Positions 16,080-25,133 of a DNA stretch of 64,000 nucleotides are shown piece after piece. The stretch spans positions 62,001 to 126,000 of the forward strand of contig CAWDWP010000016.1 of the NCBI GenBank assembly GCA_963806045.1. The letters run 5' to 3'. The stretch is from DATCHW01 sp963806045 (GTDB taxonomy: Bacteria; Bacteroidota; Ignavibacteria; Tepidaquicellales; Tepidaquicellaceae). The notes beneath the pieces are model-generated. The model was not told the origin of the DNA and searched no databases. It saw nothing but the letters and a program-made list of their open reading frames with translations. Each line of letters starts with the position of its first letter. The first letter of the stretch is position 1. The position numbers and the translations under genes were made by a program.

Positions 16080-17825
16080 TTGAAAAAGATCTGGAAACTA
16101 AAGAAGTTACTCCCGGAAAACGGGATAATATTAGACCGTGATTATGATACTTTTGTGTCAGAAATGCGGGACCTCAAAACCAAAATTCAGCTTCCTGAAT
16201 TAGTTTTAAAACTACTTTACTCAAGAGGTGTAACGGATTACCAAAAAGTAATCAAATTTTTTAAACCCACTTATGAACGTGCTTACAATCCATTCCTGAT
16301 GAAGGATTGCGATGTTGCCTGTGAACGACTTCTAAAAGTGATTAAGAACAATGAGCGTATAATGATAGTCGGTGATTATGATGTTGACGGTACCTGCGGG
16401 GCTTCCATGCTATATCTGTTTTTAAAACATTTTTCGATAGATTCTTTCATTTACATCCCTAACAGAATAGAAGAAGGATATGGTATTTCCGAACAAGCAA
16501 TAGACCTTGCTAAAGAAGAGAACATAAAACTTATTCTTTCTGTCGACTGCGGAATTACTGCAACAGATAAAGTAGAATATGCAAATAAACTGGGAATGGA
16601 ATTTATAATCTGTGATCACCATCAACCTCCCGAAAAGATTCCGGAGGCACTTGCTGTTATGGACCCTCTCAGAAAAGATTGTGATTATCCATTCAAATTT
16701 CTCTGCGGAACAGGGGTAGCATACAAATTGATTCAAGCGGTCTGCGGTAAACTTAACCAAAAAGCTTTCGCAAAATCACTATTGGACTTCGTTGCAATAG
16801 CAACCTCATCTGACATCGTTCCAATTTATGACGAAAATAGAATTTTCGTTTATGAAGGTCTTAAAATGATTAATGACAAACCAAGACCTTCTCTGAAAAC
16901 ACTAATTGAATTTGCCGGATTGAAAATTGGGAATATAAACACTACGAATATAGTATTTTCTCTGGCACCAAGAATTAATGCTGTTGGAAGACTGGGAGAT
17001 GCTAAGAGAGCAGTTGAATTGCTTACAAGCGATGATCCTGATAAACAGGAAGAACTTGCACAAACATTAAATGATGAAAATGATAAAAGAAGGGAATTTG
17101 ATAAATGTATAACTGAAGAAGCTTTTAATTTATACGAAGTTTCAAACCCAAATGGAGATGACCAGGTAATAGTATTGCATAATGGTGAGTGGCACTCAGG
17201 TGTTATAGGAATTGTAGCTGCAAGACTTGTTGAAAAATACAATAAACCGTCTATTGTGCTTACAACTGTGAAAGGAATCGCAAAAGGCAGTGCAAGAAGC
17301 ATAAACGGATTTAATATATATGAAGCACTGAAAAGATGTGAACACTGGCTTATACAATTCGGAGGGCATTATCACGCAGCGGGATTGGAAATTGAAATTG
17401 ATAAAATTGATGGTTTCCGTAAGGAATTTAATGAAATTGCTACCGTCGAAATAATGAAACAGCACTTGCAGCCGGAAATCGAAATTGATTCTGAAATCGA
17501 ATTAGACGATTTAACGCCAAAGATGAAAAAGATATTGTCATTTTTCGAACCGTTTGGACCTGGGAATATGCCTCCAATTTTTGTATCTCGCAATGTTCAG
17601 GTTGTCGGAGATGTGAAATTTGCAAAAAGTGATACGCACCTTTTCAAATTGAAACAATATAAATCTCACAAAACTATTGATGCGGTTTTTTTCTCTTCGG
17701 GAGAATACAAAGATAAAATTGTAAAAGGAGCTTTCTGTGACGTATGTTTTGCAGTCGAAAAAAACGTTTGGAATAATGTTGAAAATTATAAGCTAAAGAT
17801 AAAAGATATTAATATTTTAGATTAA
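16080..17825 (+). CDS. recJ: Single-stranded-DNA-specific exonuclease RecJ
   Basis: This 581-residue 5'-3' exonuclease acts in recombination and repair. It has the DHH phosphoesterase motifs GDYDVDGTCGAS, SVDCGITA and CDHHQPPE, a DHHA1 region (GIVAARLVEKYNKPSIV, GGHYHAAG), and the C-terminal OB-type domain. Length is normal. The start is a TTG at 16080; the ATG at 16073 is in another frame. It lies 23 bases after tRNA-Leu and may share its transcript. Confidence 0.95.
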   Translation: MKKIWKLKKLLPENGIILDRDYDTFVSEMRDLKTKIQLPELVLKLLYSRGVTDYQKVIKFFKPTYERAYNPFLMKDCDVACERLLKVIKNNERIMIVGDYDVDGTCGASMLYLFLKHFSIDSFIYIPNRIEEGYGISEQAIDLAKEENIKLILSVDCGITATDKVEYANKLGMEFIICDHHQPPEKIPEALAVMDPLRKDCDYPFKFLCGTGVAYKLIQAVCGKLNQKAFAKSLLDFVAIATSSDIVPIYDENRIFVYEGLKMINDKPRPSLKTLIEFAGLKIGNINTTNIVFSLAPRINAVGRLGDAKRAVELLTSDDPDKQEELAQTLNDENDKRREFDKCITEEAFNLYEVSNPNGDDQVIVLHNGEWHSGVIGIVAARLVEKYNKPSIVLTTVKGIAKGSARSINGFNIYEALKRCEHWLIQFGGHYHAAGLEIEIDKIDGFRKEFNEIATVEIMKQHLQPEIEIDSEIELDDLTPKMKKILSFFEPFGPGNMPPIFVSRNVQVVGDVKFAKSDTHLFKLKQYKSHKTIDAVFFSSGEYKDKIVKGAFCDVCFAVEKNVWNNVENYKLKIKDINILD

Positions 17826-17865
17826 AATACTTTATAATTATTTAATAAATTTAAAATTTTTAGTT

Positions 17866-18594
17866 ATGTCAGGACACTCAAAATGGGCAACCATAAAACG
17901 AAAAAAAGCTTCCACTGATGCAGCAAGGGGAAAAGTATTCACAAAAGTTATTAAAGAAATCACAATAGCAGCAAGAGATGGAGGAGGAGACCCGATTGGT
18001 AATCCGCGACTCAGGCTTGCTATAGCGAGCGCCAAATCAAGTAATATGCCCCAGGACAATATCAACAGGGCAATTAAGAAAGGCACAGGAGAGCTCGAAG
18101 GTGTACGTTATGAAGAAATAAACTATGAGGCTTATGCTCCTCATGGAATTGCTGTATTTATTGAATGCGTCACTGATAATAGAAACAGAACTGTTGCAGA
18201 ATTAAGGCACCTTATAAGCCGGCATAATGGAAATCTTGGGGAGTCCGGTTCTGTCGCTTGGATGTTTGAGAGAAAGGGAGTCATTTTCGTAGAGAAAGGA
18301 AATCATTCTGAAGATGAAATCATGGAAGTCATACTAGATGCCGGTGCTGATGATTTAAAAGATGAAGATAGTTTTTTTGAAATTGTTTCCTCGATAGAAC
18401 ATTTTGAAAAAGTGAGAAAAGCAATTGAAGAAAAACAATACAAACTTGAAAGTGCTTCTCTACAATATGTTGCAAAAGATTTAATTGCCATAGATGATAA
18501 AGGTGCCACTGACGTAATAAAATTTCTTGAAGCTGTTGAAGAACATGAAGACGTTCAAAACGTATATTCAAATGCTGATTTTCCGAAATCATAA
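17866..18594 (+). CDS. yebC: YebC/PmpR family protein
   Basis: This 242-residue protein has the family signature MSGHSKWATIKRKKASTDAA at the start, then GNPRLRLAIASAKSSNMP and YEAYAPHGIAV. Members are described as transcriptional regulators, and more recently some as translation factors that relieve ribosome stalling. It precedes ruvC by nine bases and ruvA follows; yebC-ruvC-ruvA is a widely conserved order. Confidence 0.95.
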   Translation: MSGHSKWATIKRKKASTDAARGKVFTKVIKEITIAARDGGGDPIGNPRLRLAIASAKSSNMPQDNINRAIKKGTGELEGVRYEEINYEAYAPHGIAVFIECVTDNRNRTVAELRHLISRHNGNLGESGSVAWMFERKGVIFVEKGNHSEDEIMEVILDAGADDLKDEDSFFEIVSSIEHFEKVRKAIEEKQYKLESASLQYVAKDLIAIDDKGATDVIKFLEAVEEHEDVQNVYSNADFPKS

Positions 18595-18603
18595 CCACAT
18601 GTC

Positions 18604-19179
18604 TTGATAATAGTCGGAATCGACCCGGGCTCAGTAATTACAGGAACCGGTATTATTGAAATTTCCGGTAATAAGATATCTTTATTAGAATTTGATACAT
18701 TAAAAATGTCTTCAAAAGAAGCAATGAGCGACAGGCTCAAAAAAGTCTATGATTTCTGCATTTCAAAAATTATCAAATTTAAACCCGATGAATTTGCAAT
18801 TGAGACAGCGTTTTTTGGAAAAAATATTCAGTCGACATTAAAATTAGGACAAGTGAGGGGTGCCGCAATAGTTGCAGCAAAAAATTACAAATTAAGAATC
18901 AGTGAATATTCACCCAGGGAAATCAAGAAATCGGTAACCGGAAACGGCGCTTCCTCTAAACAGCAAGTACTATCCAGTGTTAAGAGTATTCTTTCAATAA
19001 AAGAGAAACCAAAATTTTATGATGCATCAGATGCCTTATCTATTGCACTGTGCCATTTTTTTTGTATTTCAAGAAATACTTTATATCCTGTCGAATTAAA
19101 AAATAAAATATCAAACAAAACAGGTTGGAAAGAATATATAGACAAAAATCCGGGGAAAATATTAAATAAAAGAACTTAA
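18604..19179 (+). CDS. ruvC: Holliday junction resolvase RuvC
   Basis: This 191-residue endonuclease cuts Holliday junctions. Acidic active-site residues are visible in VGIDPGSVITG, AIETAFFGKN and the C-terminal DASDALSIALCH. The start is TTG 18604, since the ATG at 18599 meets a stop after one codon. It is four bases upstream of ruvA. The C-terminal tail is about 20 residues longer than in compact homologues. Confidence 0.94.
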   Translation: MIIVGIDPGSVITGTGIIEISGNKISLLEFDTLKMSSKEAMSDRLKKVYDFCISKIIKFKPDEFAIETAFFGKNIQSTLKLGQVRGAAIVAAKNYKLRISEYSPREIKKSVTGNGASSKQQVLSSVKSILSIKEKPKFYDASDALSIALCHFFCISRNTLYPVELKNKISNKTGWKEYIDKNPGKILNKRT

Positions 19180-19183
19180 ACTT

Positions 19184-19804
19184 ATGATAGAGACTTTAAA
19201 AGGAATCCTGAGACAACAGAAAAAAAACAAAATTTTACTTGAGGTAAATGGAATTGGCTATGGGATTTTCGTTTCTAAAAAAGTAATTGATAACCTTTGC
19301 CCGATTGGTGAAGATTTTCAAATAATAACTCACCTTGATGTAAAAGAAGACTCCCTTACTTTATATGGATTTTTTGATGAAAAGGAGAAAGAAATTTTTA
19401 AACTGTTAAATACTGTAAGCGGAATCAGTTCTAAAACTGCGCACAATATACTTTCCTATGCGGGTTTTGCAGAAATAATCGGGCTTATAACAGACAAACA
19501 GAACATCAGAAATATTAAAATCCCGGGGATTGGTTCAAAAAAAATTGACCTTATATCAATTGCCTTAAGGGATAAAATATTGAAACTTTCAATTGACTCG
19601 GAAACTGAAGAAGAACTGAAATCAAAATCTATTGATATCACTTCGAGGGATCAATCACGATTAGAAGCTGCAACAGCCTTAATGAATCTTGGCTATCAAA
19701 GGAATGAGGCAGAAAAATTAATAAGAGAGGTATTAAAATTAAATGAATCCATTGAGTTAACAACTGAAGAAATTATAAAAAAATCACTTGAATTAATTTC
19801 ATGA
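19184..19804 (+). CDS. ruvA: Holliday junction branch migration protein RuvA
   Basis: This 206-residue protein has the N-terminal OB fold (MIETLKGILR, VNGIGYGIFVS), helix-hairpin-helix motifs around VSGISSKTAHNIL and IPGIGSKKIDLI, and a C-terminal domain III (AATALMNLGYQRNEAEKLI) that binds RuvB. ruvB itself is not in the window. Confidence 0.95.
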   Translation: MIETLKGILRQQKKNKILLEVNGIGYGIFVSKKVIDNLCPIGEDFQIITHLDVKEDSLTLYGFFDEKEKEIFKLLNTVSGISSKTAHNILSYAGFAEIIGLITDKQNIRNIKIPGIGSKKIDLISIALRDKILKLSIDSETEEELKSKSIDITSRDQSRLEAATALMNLGYQRNEAEKLIREVLKLNESIELTTEEIIKKSLELIS

Positions 19805-19814
19805 AGTAAAATAT

Positions 19815-20489
19815 ATGGAAAATTTAGAAAAATTCTGGAAAGATATTAGATTATTACTAAAAGCTCATCCCTGGCATGGAGTATCAATTGGAGAAGGTCA
19901 ACCAGGATGTGTTAATGCATTTATCGAAATAGTCCCGACCGACACTGTAAAATATGAAGTTGATAAAAAAAGCGGATACCTGAAAATTGACCGGCCGCAA
20001 TTATTTTCAAATGTCTGTCCTACTTTATATGGATTTATTCCCCAAACATATTGCGGAGAGAGGGTTGGGAAATTTTGTGAGGATAAAACAGGGAAGATTG
20101 GCATAAAAGGAGACGGAGATCCTCTTGATATTTGTGTTTTAAGTGAAAAATCTATTACACATAATGATATACTTTTAAAAGCCGTACCAATAGGAGGATT
20201 AACAATGATTGACGGAGATGAAGCAGATGATAAGATTATTGCTGTAATGCAAAAAGATGCTGTATTCGGAGGATGGACAGACATAAGCAATTCACCCTCA
20301 TCACTAATTGACAGACTTCGGCATTACTTCCTTACTTACAAAGAAGCTCCGGGAGCAGAAAATAGAAATTGTGAAATTACACATGTCTATGGCCGTGAGG
20401 AGGCATTTGAAATAATCAGAAGAAGTCATGAAGATTATATGGAAAAATATTCTTCGCTAAATGATTTATTGATGACTAAATTAGAGTAA
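19815..20489 (+). CDS. ppa: Family I inorganic pyrophosphatase
   Basis: This 224-residue enzyme hydrolyses pyrophosphate to drive biosynthesis. Metal-binding acidic residues sit in GDGDPLDICVLSE and IDGDEADDKIIAV, with the core YGFIPQTYCGE. It is longer than E. coli Ppa (about 175 residues) and carries an N-terminal extension (HPWHGVSIGEGQPG) typical of a distinct subgroup. It follows ruvA by ten bases and converges with dnaJ; no clear hairpin lies between them. Confidence 0.93.
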   Translation: MENLEKFWKDIRLLLKAHPWHGVSIGEGQPGCVNAFIEIVPTDTVKYEVDKKSGYLKIDRPQLFSNVCPTLYGFIPQTYCGERVGKFCEDKTGKIGIKGDGDPLDICVLSEKSITHNDILLKAVPIGGLTMIDGDEADDKIIAVMQKDAVFGGWTDISNSPSSLIDRLRHYFLTYKEAPGAENRNCEITHVYGREEAFEIIRRSHEDYMEKYSSLNDLLMTKLE

Positions 20490-20521
20490 AATGAATATTT
20501 TATTGCATTCGGTTAAAGATT

Positions 20522-21682
20522 TTAACTAAACAAATTCTTTATGAAGTTAGAATCTTTGTTCTTTGATGAACTTGATTTAGGTTTAAAATTTTCTGATTTA
20601 GAAAGTTCTTTAAAAATTGTTTTTTCCTTTGAAGATAATTTTTCCGGAATATAAATATTTACAATGACAAGCTGGTCTCCCCTGCCATATCCATTCAGAT
20701 GTTTAATTCCTTTTTCTTTCATTTTTAAAATTTTTCCAGGTTGTGTTCCCGGATCAATTTTGAGCTTTGCTTTTCCTTTTAATGTAGGAACTAGAATATC
20801 GGTTCCTAATACAGCATCAATAAGGCTTAAGTCTAGATTATAAATTATATCATCTTCATTTCTAACAAAATTCTCATCCTCGAGCTCTTCAATATATATT
20901 CTTAGATCACCTGTACTTCCACCTCTCATACCAATATTACCATCCCCTCTTAAAGGTATATACTGACCTTCAGAAACTCCAGGTGGAATCTGAACGGTAA
21001 CCGTTTGTTCTTCTTTCACTCTTCCGCTTCCTGTACACACACTGCATTTATCTTTTAATATTTTTCCTTCCCCACCGCAATATGCGCAAACACTGACATT
21101 AACAAACTGTCCGAATATGGAACGCGAAACCTGTCTGATTTCACCTGAACCACTGCAATAAGTGCAAGTAACAAACCCGGTACCTGAATTAGCTCCAGTA
21201 CCTGAACAGTTTGAACATCTGATAAACTTTTTAATTTTAATTTTCTTCTCGGCTCCGTCAGCAATTTCGGCAAGAGTTAATTTCAAATTTATTTTAAGGT
21301 CTTCACCCTGATGTTTTCTGTCTTTTCGCTGACGTGATGAGCTGCCACCAAAAAATTCATCAAATATGCTTCCCCCTCCTCCAAAACTTCCAAATATATC
21401 ACCGAAATGGGAAAATATATCATTAATATTATCGAACCCATGAAATCCGGTCGAATTAAGACCTGAATGACCATATTGATCATACACTTGTTTTTTCTGC
21501 TGATCTGATAATACTTCGTATGCTTCAGCAACTTCTTTAAATTTATCTTCAGCTTCTTTGTTTCCGGGATTTCTATCGGGGTGAAATTGCATCGCAAGTT
21601 TTCTATAAGAGGTTTTTATTTCATCTGAAGTTGCATTCCTGCTAACACTTAATATTTCGTAATAATCTCTTTTGGATGTCAT
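20522..21682 (-). CDS. dnaJ: Chaperone protein DnaJ
   Basis: This 386-residue Hsp40 has the J domain with HPD (MQFHPDRNPGN), a Gly/Phe region (FGSFGGGGSIF), and four zinc-binding repeats (CSNCSGTG, CTYCSGSG, CAYCGGEG, CSVCTGSG). The C-terminal peptide-binding domains follow. It activates DnaK ATPase. It is the last gene of hrcA-grpE-dnaJ; its start overlaps the end of grpE by 41 bases, unusually long. dnaK is not in the window. Confidence 0.97.
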   Translation of the reverse strand: MTSKRDYYEILSVSRNATSDEIKTSYRKLAMQFHPDRNPGNKEAEDKFKEVAEAYEVLSDQQKKQVYDQYGHSGLNSTGFHGFDNINDIFSHFGDIFGSFGGGGSIFDEFFGGSSSRQRKDRKHQGEDLKINLKLTLAEIADGAEKKIKIKKFIRCSNCSGTGANSGTGFVTCTYCSGSGEIRQVSRSIFGQFVNVSVCAYCGGEGKILKDKCSVCTGSGRVKEEQTVTVQIPPGVSEGQYIPLRGDGNIGMRGGSTGDLRIYIEELEDENFVRNEDDIIYNLDLSLIDAVLGTDILVPTLKGKAKLKIDPGTQPGKILKMKEKGIKHLNGYGRGDQLVIVNIYIPEKLSSKEKTIFKELSKSENFKPKSSSSKNKDSNFIKNLFS

Positions 21683-22271
21683 CTGTTAGAAGATTTTTTA
21701 TTTCGGGTTCAGAAGACACTATCACTTTCGCGTGTTTTATCACTTTATCCTTGAAATAATATCCTTTTTCAACAACTTCTATTACCGTATGAGGTTTGAC
21801 ATCTTCTTTTGGAATTTGAAGAAGTGCGTCACTTGTATCGACATTAAATTCTTTATTTAAACAGTCTATTTCCTTTAATCCTTCCTTTTCAAGAATATTT
21901 TTTAAATTATCTTTTATTGAAAAAACGCCTCTTTTCAAATCTTCAAAATCTTTTGTCTCACCTTTTTCAACTGATTCAACTGCTCTATTCAAATTATCAA
22001 AAACCGGTAATAATTTTTTAATTAATTTTTCGGATGCATATTTAAGATAATTAGATATTTCGTTTTCTGTTCTTTTTTTATAATTTTCAAATTCTGCGGC
22101 TTTACGAAATAAAGCATCTTTATATTGTTCTGACTGCTTCTTGATATCTTCTATTTCACCATTAACTGGTTTTGAATCTCCAGTATTTTTATCTTTTTCA
22201 TCAGATACATTGATAACTACATTATCATTATTTTTATCATCCGATTTATTCTTTTTGTCCTTATCTTTCAT
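21642..22271 (-). CDS. grpE: Nucleotide exchange factor GrpE
   Basis: This 209-residue DnaK exchange factor has a long charged, low-complexity N-terminus rich in Lys and Asp (about residues 1-45), a coiled-coil dimerisation helix (FRKAAEFENYKKRTENEI) and the C-terminal beta domain (GYYFKDKVIKHAKVIVS). After the normal family end it extends about 20 residues into the dnaJ reading frame region. It starts one base after the hrcA stop. Confidence 0.95.
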   Translation of the reverse strand: MKDKDKKNKSDDKNNDNVVINVSDEKDKNTGDSKPVNGEIEDIKKQSEQYKDALFRKAAEFENYKKRTENEISNYLKYASEKLIKKLLPVFDNLNRAVESVEKGETKDFEDLKRGVFSIKDNLKNILEKEGLKEIDCLNKEFNVDTSDALLQIPKEDVKPHTVIEVVEKGYYFKDKVIKHAKVIVSSEPEIKNLLTDDIQKRLLRNIKC

Positions 22272-22272
22272 T

Positions 22273-23322
22273 TTAAAATTTTGATTTTGTATATAATTCA
22301 GAAATTAATTTAGAAGTATATTCAATTAAAGAAACCATTTTTGAATAATTCATTCTCTTAGGTCCGAGAATTCCTATGTTTCCTTTTATTTCACCTATAC
22401 TGTAATTAGAACATATAACACTATAATCGATTAGTTTTTGATCCGGATTTTCATTCCCGATTGATATCGAAACTTTTTCTTCGTCAATATTCCGGAATAT
22501 GTGCAGAACCAGATTTTTATCTTCTGTTAATTCAATAATATTTCTGAAATTTTTCGGGTCATCAAATTCCGGCTGCATTATTACCTCACCGGTTCCGCCA
22601 ATATAAATCCGATTCCCTTTTACATCTTCACTGTAAATTTCATCGATTGAATTAATAAATAATTGTACAAGTTCTGAATCCTGATACGGGTATTCCTTCA
22701 TTCTATCTGCAAAAGTTTCCCTTATAACTTTAAGTTTAAGACCCTGTAATTTTTCATTCAGGAATACAGTGAGCTTTTCAAGTTTAGATTTAGTAATATC
22801 ACTATCAATTTCCAATATCACGGTCTTCACAAAGCCCGATTGTATATTAATGACTACTAAAAGTTTATTTGAAGATAGTCTTATAATGTCAAGTTTTTCT
22901 AAAACTCCGCTTTTCAGGAATGGCTGGCTTACAACTGCGAGCTGATGTGAAATTTTGCCGAATATTTTTGATGTTTCGATATAAATATCATCTTTATCAG
23001 TACTACCGGTATGGATTTCTTCAATCTGAGACTTCAGATAGTTTATTTCGACTTCGCTTAGATTTTCTTTAGACATTAGTGAATTCACATAGTATCTGTA
23101 TCCTTTATCTGTAGGTATCCTTCCCGCGGAAGTGTGTGGTGTACTTAATAATTCCAATTCTTCGAGATCACTCATCACGTTTCGAATCGTAGCAGATGAA
23201 AGATTCAGATCAGTTTGCTTTGAAACAGCCCGGGAACCGATTGGTAACGCAGACTTTACAAAGTTTTCAACTATGTATTTAAGAATTTCTTTTTCTCTAT
23301 GTGATAAAATTTCACTCATCAT
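22273..23322 (-). CDS. hrcA: Heat-inducible transcription repressor HrcA
   Basis: This 349-residue repressor has an N-terminal winged helix (SATIRNVMSDLEELELL, TSAGRIPTDKGYRYYV) and a GAF-like core (IGNENPDQ, CSNYSIGEIKGNIGILGPKRMNY). HrcA normally binds the CIRCE inverted repeat TTAGCACTC-N9-GAGTGCTAA. I find no CIRCE in the 60 bases upstream or inside this operon, so its operator may be elsewhere, for example before dnaK/groE. Confidence 0.96.
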   Translation of the reverse strand: MMSEILSHREKEILKYIVENFVKSALPIGSRAVSKQTDLNLSSATIRNVMSDLEELELLSTPHTSAGRIPTDKGYRYYVNSLMSKENLSEVEINYLKSQIEEIHTGSTDKDDIYIETSKIFGKISHQLAVVSQPFLKSGVLEKLDIIRLSSNKLLVVINIQSGFVKTVILEIDSDITKSKLEKLTVFLNEKLQGLKLKVIRETFADRMKEYPYQDSELVQLFINSIDEIYSEDVKGNRIYIGGTGEVIMQPEFDDPKNFRNIIELTEDKNLVLHIFRNIDEEKVSISIGNENPDQKLIDYSVICSNYSIGEIKGNIGILGPKRMNYSKMVSLIEYTSKLISELYTKSKF

Positions 23323-23382
23323 TAATAACCTTTAATTTACATATTCCTTATGATACTTAAAATTCAAAAAATATTCTTAATT

Positions 23383-24223
23383 TTATTTCATCTCTATTTT
23401 ATTAAGATTATATATCGTATTATCAATATCTTCATCCAGAAAATGTCGAGCCTGATGTCTTGCTTCTTTTACTTTATTCATATCAATATCTGCAAATAGC
23501 AAATCTTCTTCAAAAAGTTTTCCTTTAGCAAGAACGTTTCCAAACGGATCCACAATTTCACTTCCACCCCAAAAATTAACTCCATCTTCATACCCTATCC
23601 TATTTGCAAAAACAAAATAAACTGAAAGAAGCCTGGCAAAAGTTTTATGGTGCTCTGAATTTATTTCATAATTTCTGAATTCCTTGCTTCTAACGCTTAA
23701 TCTGGTTGGAGAAGCAGCCAATCCATATATTATTTTCGCACCATCCATTGCAAGAATATATGGTAATGAAATATGCCATATATCTTCACATATCAATAAT
23801 CCGGACTTTACCATTATTTGTTTCAAATGAATTACAGTCTCTTCCCTTTGAGAAGTACCTTGATTCTTCGAAGATTCCATATGTCGGAGGATATATTTTT
23901 CTATGATAATGTAAAATTTTATGACCGGATAAATATAAAGAAGAATTAAAAACTTTAAAATTATCATCCTCTTCAACAAATCCGCATATAATATCAATTT
24001 TCTCACTTATTTTAAGAAGCTTCTCCAATTTCGAAGTATTCTTTAAGTTAACAGCGATATCAAAATTTATATCTTTTAAGGAATAACCTGTTAATGATAG
24101 TTCAGGAAAAACAATAATATCTGACTTATATTTTATTGCTTCGCTGCAAAATCGTAAATGATTCTCCAAATTTTTATCGTAATTTCCGAGTCGCGAATTT
24201 GTTTGTGCAACAGCTATTTTCAT
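23383..24223 (-). pseudogene. Carbon-nitrogen hydrolase (nitrilase family), one frameshift
   Basis: Two overlapping frames rebuild one protein of about 280 residues. The first (from ATG 24223) carries the catalytic Glu (E41 in FPELSLTGY) and Lys (K109 in HRKIYPPTYG). The second carries the nucleophile Cys (LICEDIWH) and the rest of the domain to GYEDGVNFWGGSEIVDPFG. The switch lies near 23800-23810, where a single base change in length would restore NGKVRSGLLICED. All triad residues are intact, so a sequence error is more likely than true loss. Members of this superfamily hydrolyse amides; this one is closest to stand-alone amidohydrolases related to NAD synthetase amidase domains. It begins one base after the glycosyltransferase stop. 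Confidence 0.8.
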
Positions 24224-24224
24224 A

Positions 24225-25104
24225 TTATGGTTTAATTAAAATTCTAATGGGATAGATTATTGTCAATAACATTTTTAGAACATAAAACTTAACGAAACTA
24301 TAATGATATTTTTTAAAATATTTCAGACAATCCGAATTCCAAGCTTTTATCATCTTTGACCTGATCTTTATTGATGCTTATACCTTTTTTATGTACAATT
24401 TTTGCTTCCGGGTAAAACAATATCTTCATAATTTTTATTAAATATTTTTTTACATAAATCTACATCATTGAAAAACATGAAATAACTCTCATCAAAATTA
24501 TTTATAACATCTAGTACACTTTTTCTTACCATGAAAGCAGCAGCCATTGGCTGTTCAACTTCAGCTATCTTCATCGTGAGAAAAATATTTCATTTTCCAC
24601 CTGGAAAAAAATGTACTAGTTGAGAAAATTGAGGATAAAAGAAAAATTTCAAAGTATAAATCAATATAACGAGGTAATTTTCTGCAAGAGTATTGTATAG
24701 TACCATTTGCGTTCAGTAATTGAGGAACAATGGCTGCGAAAGAGTTTTCCAGTATAAACTTATTATAAAGTAAATTTAAGGAATTTTCAACTATTTCCGT
24801 ATCAGGATTTAATAATAAGATATAATTCCCCTTCGAAATTTTTATTCCCTGGTTGCAGGCCTTTGTAAATCCAATGTTTTCGTTATTAATTATTAATTTA
24901 ATATCAGAACCATATATATCTATAAAGTTATTAATTACTTTTGCTGAATTATCAGATGAATTATTATCAATAATTATTACTTCAAATTTGAAATTATAAT
25001 TATTATCCAAGAATTGAATTCAAGCATTCGGGTAAATCTTCCTCACTATTCCAGGTTACAATTATTATTGATAAATCAATATTTGAGGATTCTATATTTT
25101 GCAT
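24225..25104 (-). pseudogene. Family 2 glycosyltransferase with about four frameshifts
   Basis: Joining frames gives a complete family 2 glycosyltransferase of about 290 residues. It starts at ATG 25104 (MQNIESSNIDLSIIIVTWNS) and continues with VIIIDNNSSDNSAKVI and the DXD-like LLLNPDTE. It then runs through VEQPMAAAFMVRKS and YFMFFNDVDLCKKI to a stop at 24225-24227. Frame changes are needed near 25010, 24570, 24412 and 24315. The closest known group is the rhamnosyltransferase-like enzymes with the QPMGA and FFEDVDLC motifs. Order and conservation of motifs argue for sequence errors, though real decay cannot be excluded. Confidence 0.78.
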
Positions 25105-25133
25105 CTGAACCTTGATTTTTCTAATGAATATCC

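Noticed and set aside
20009..20024. Match ATGTCTGTCCTAC to the hairpin mini-repeat core, inside ppa
   Set aside because: It encodes NVCPTLYGF, which runs into the conserved YGFIPQTYCGE core of the pyrophosphatase, and the ACAGACA arm of the hairpin is missing. Chance similarity.
23323..23382. CIRCE element before hrcA
   Set aside because: No TTAGCACTC or GAGTGCTAA arm, even with mismatches, is present in the gap.
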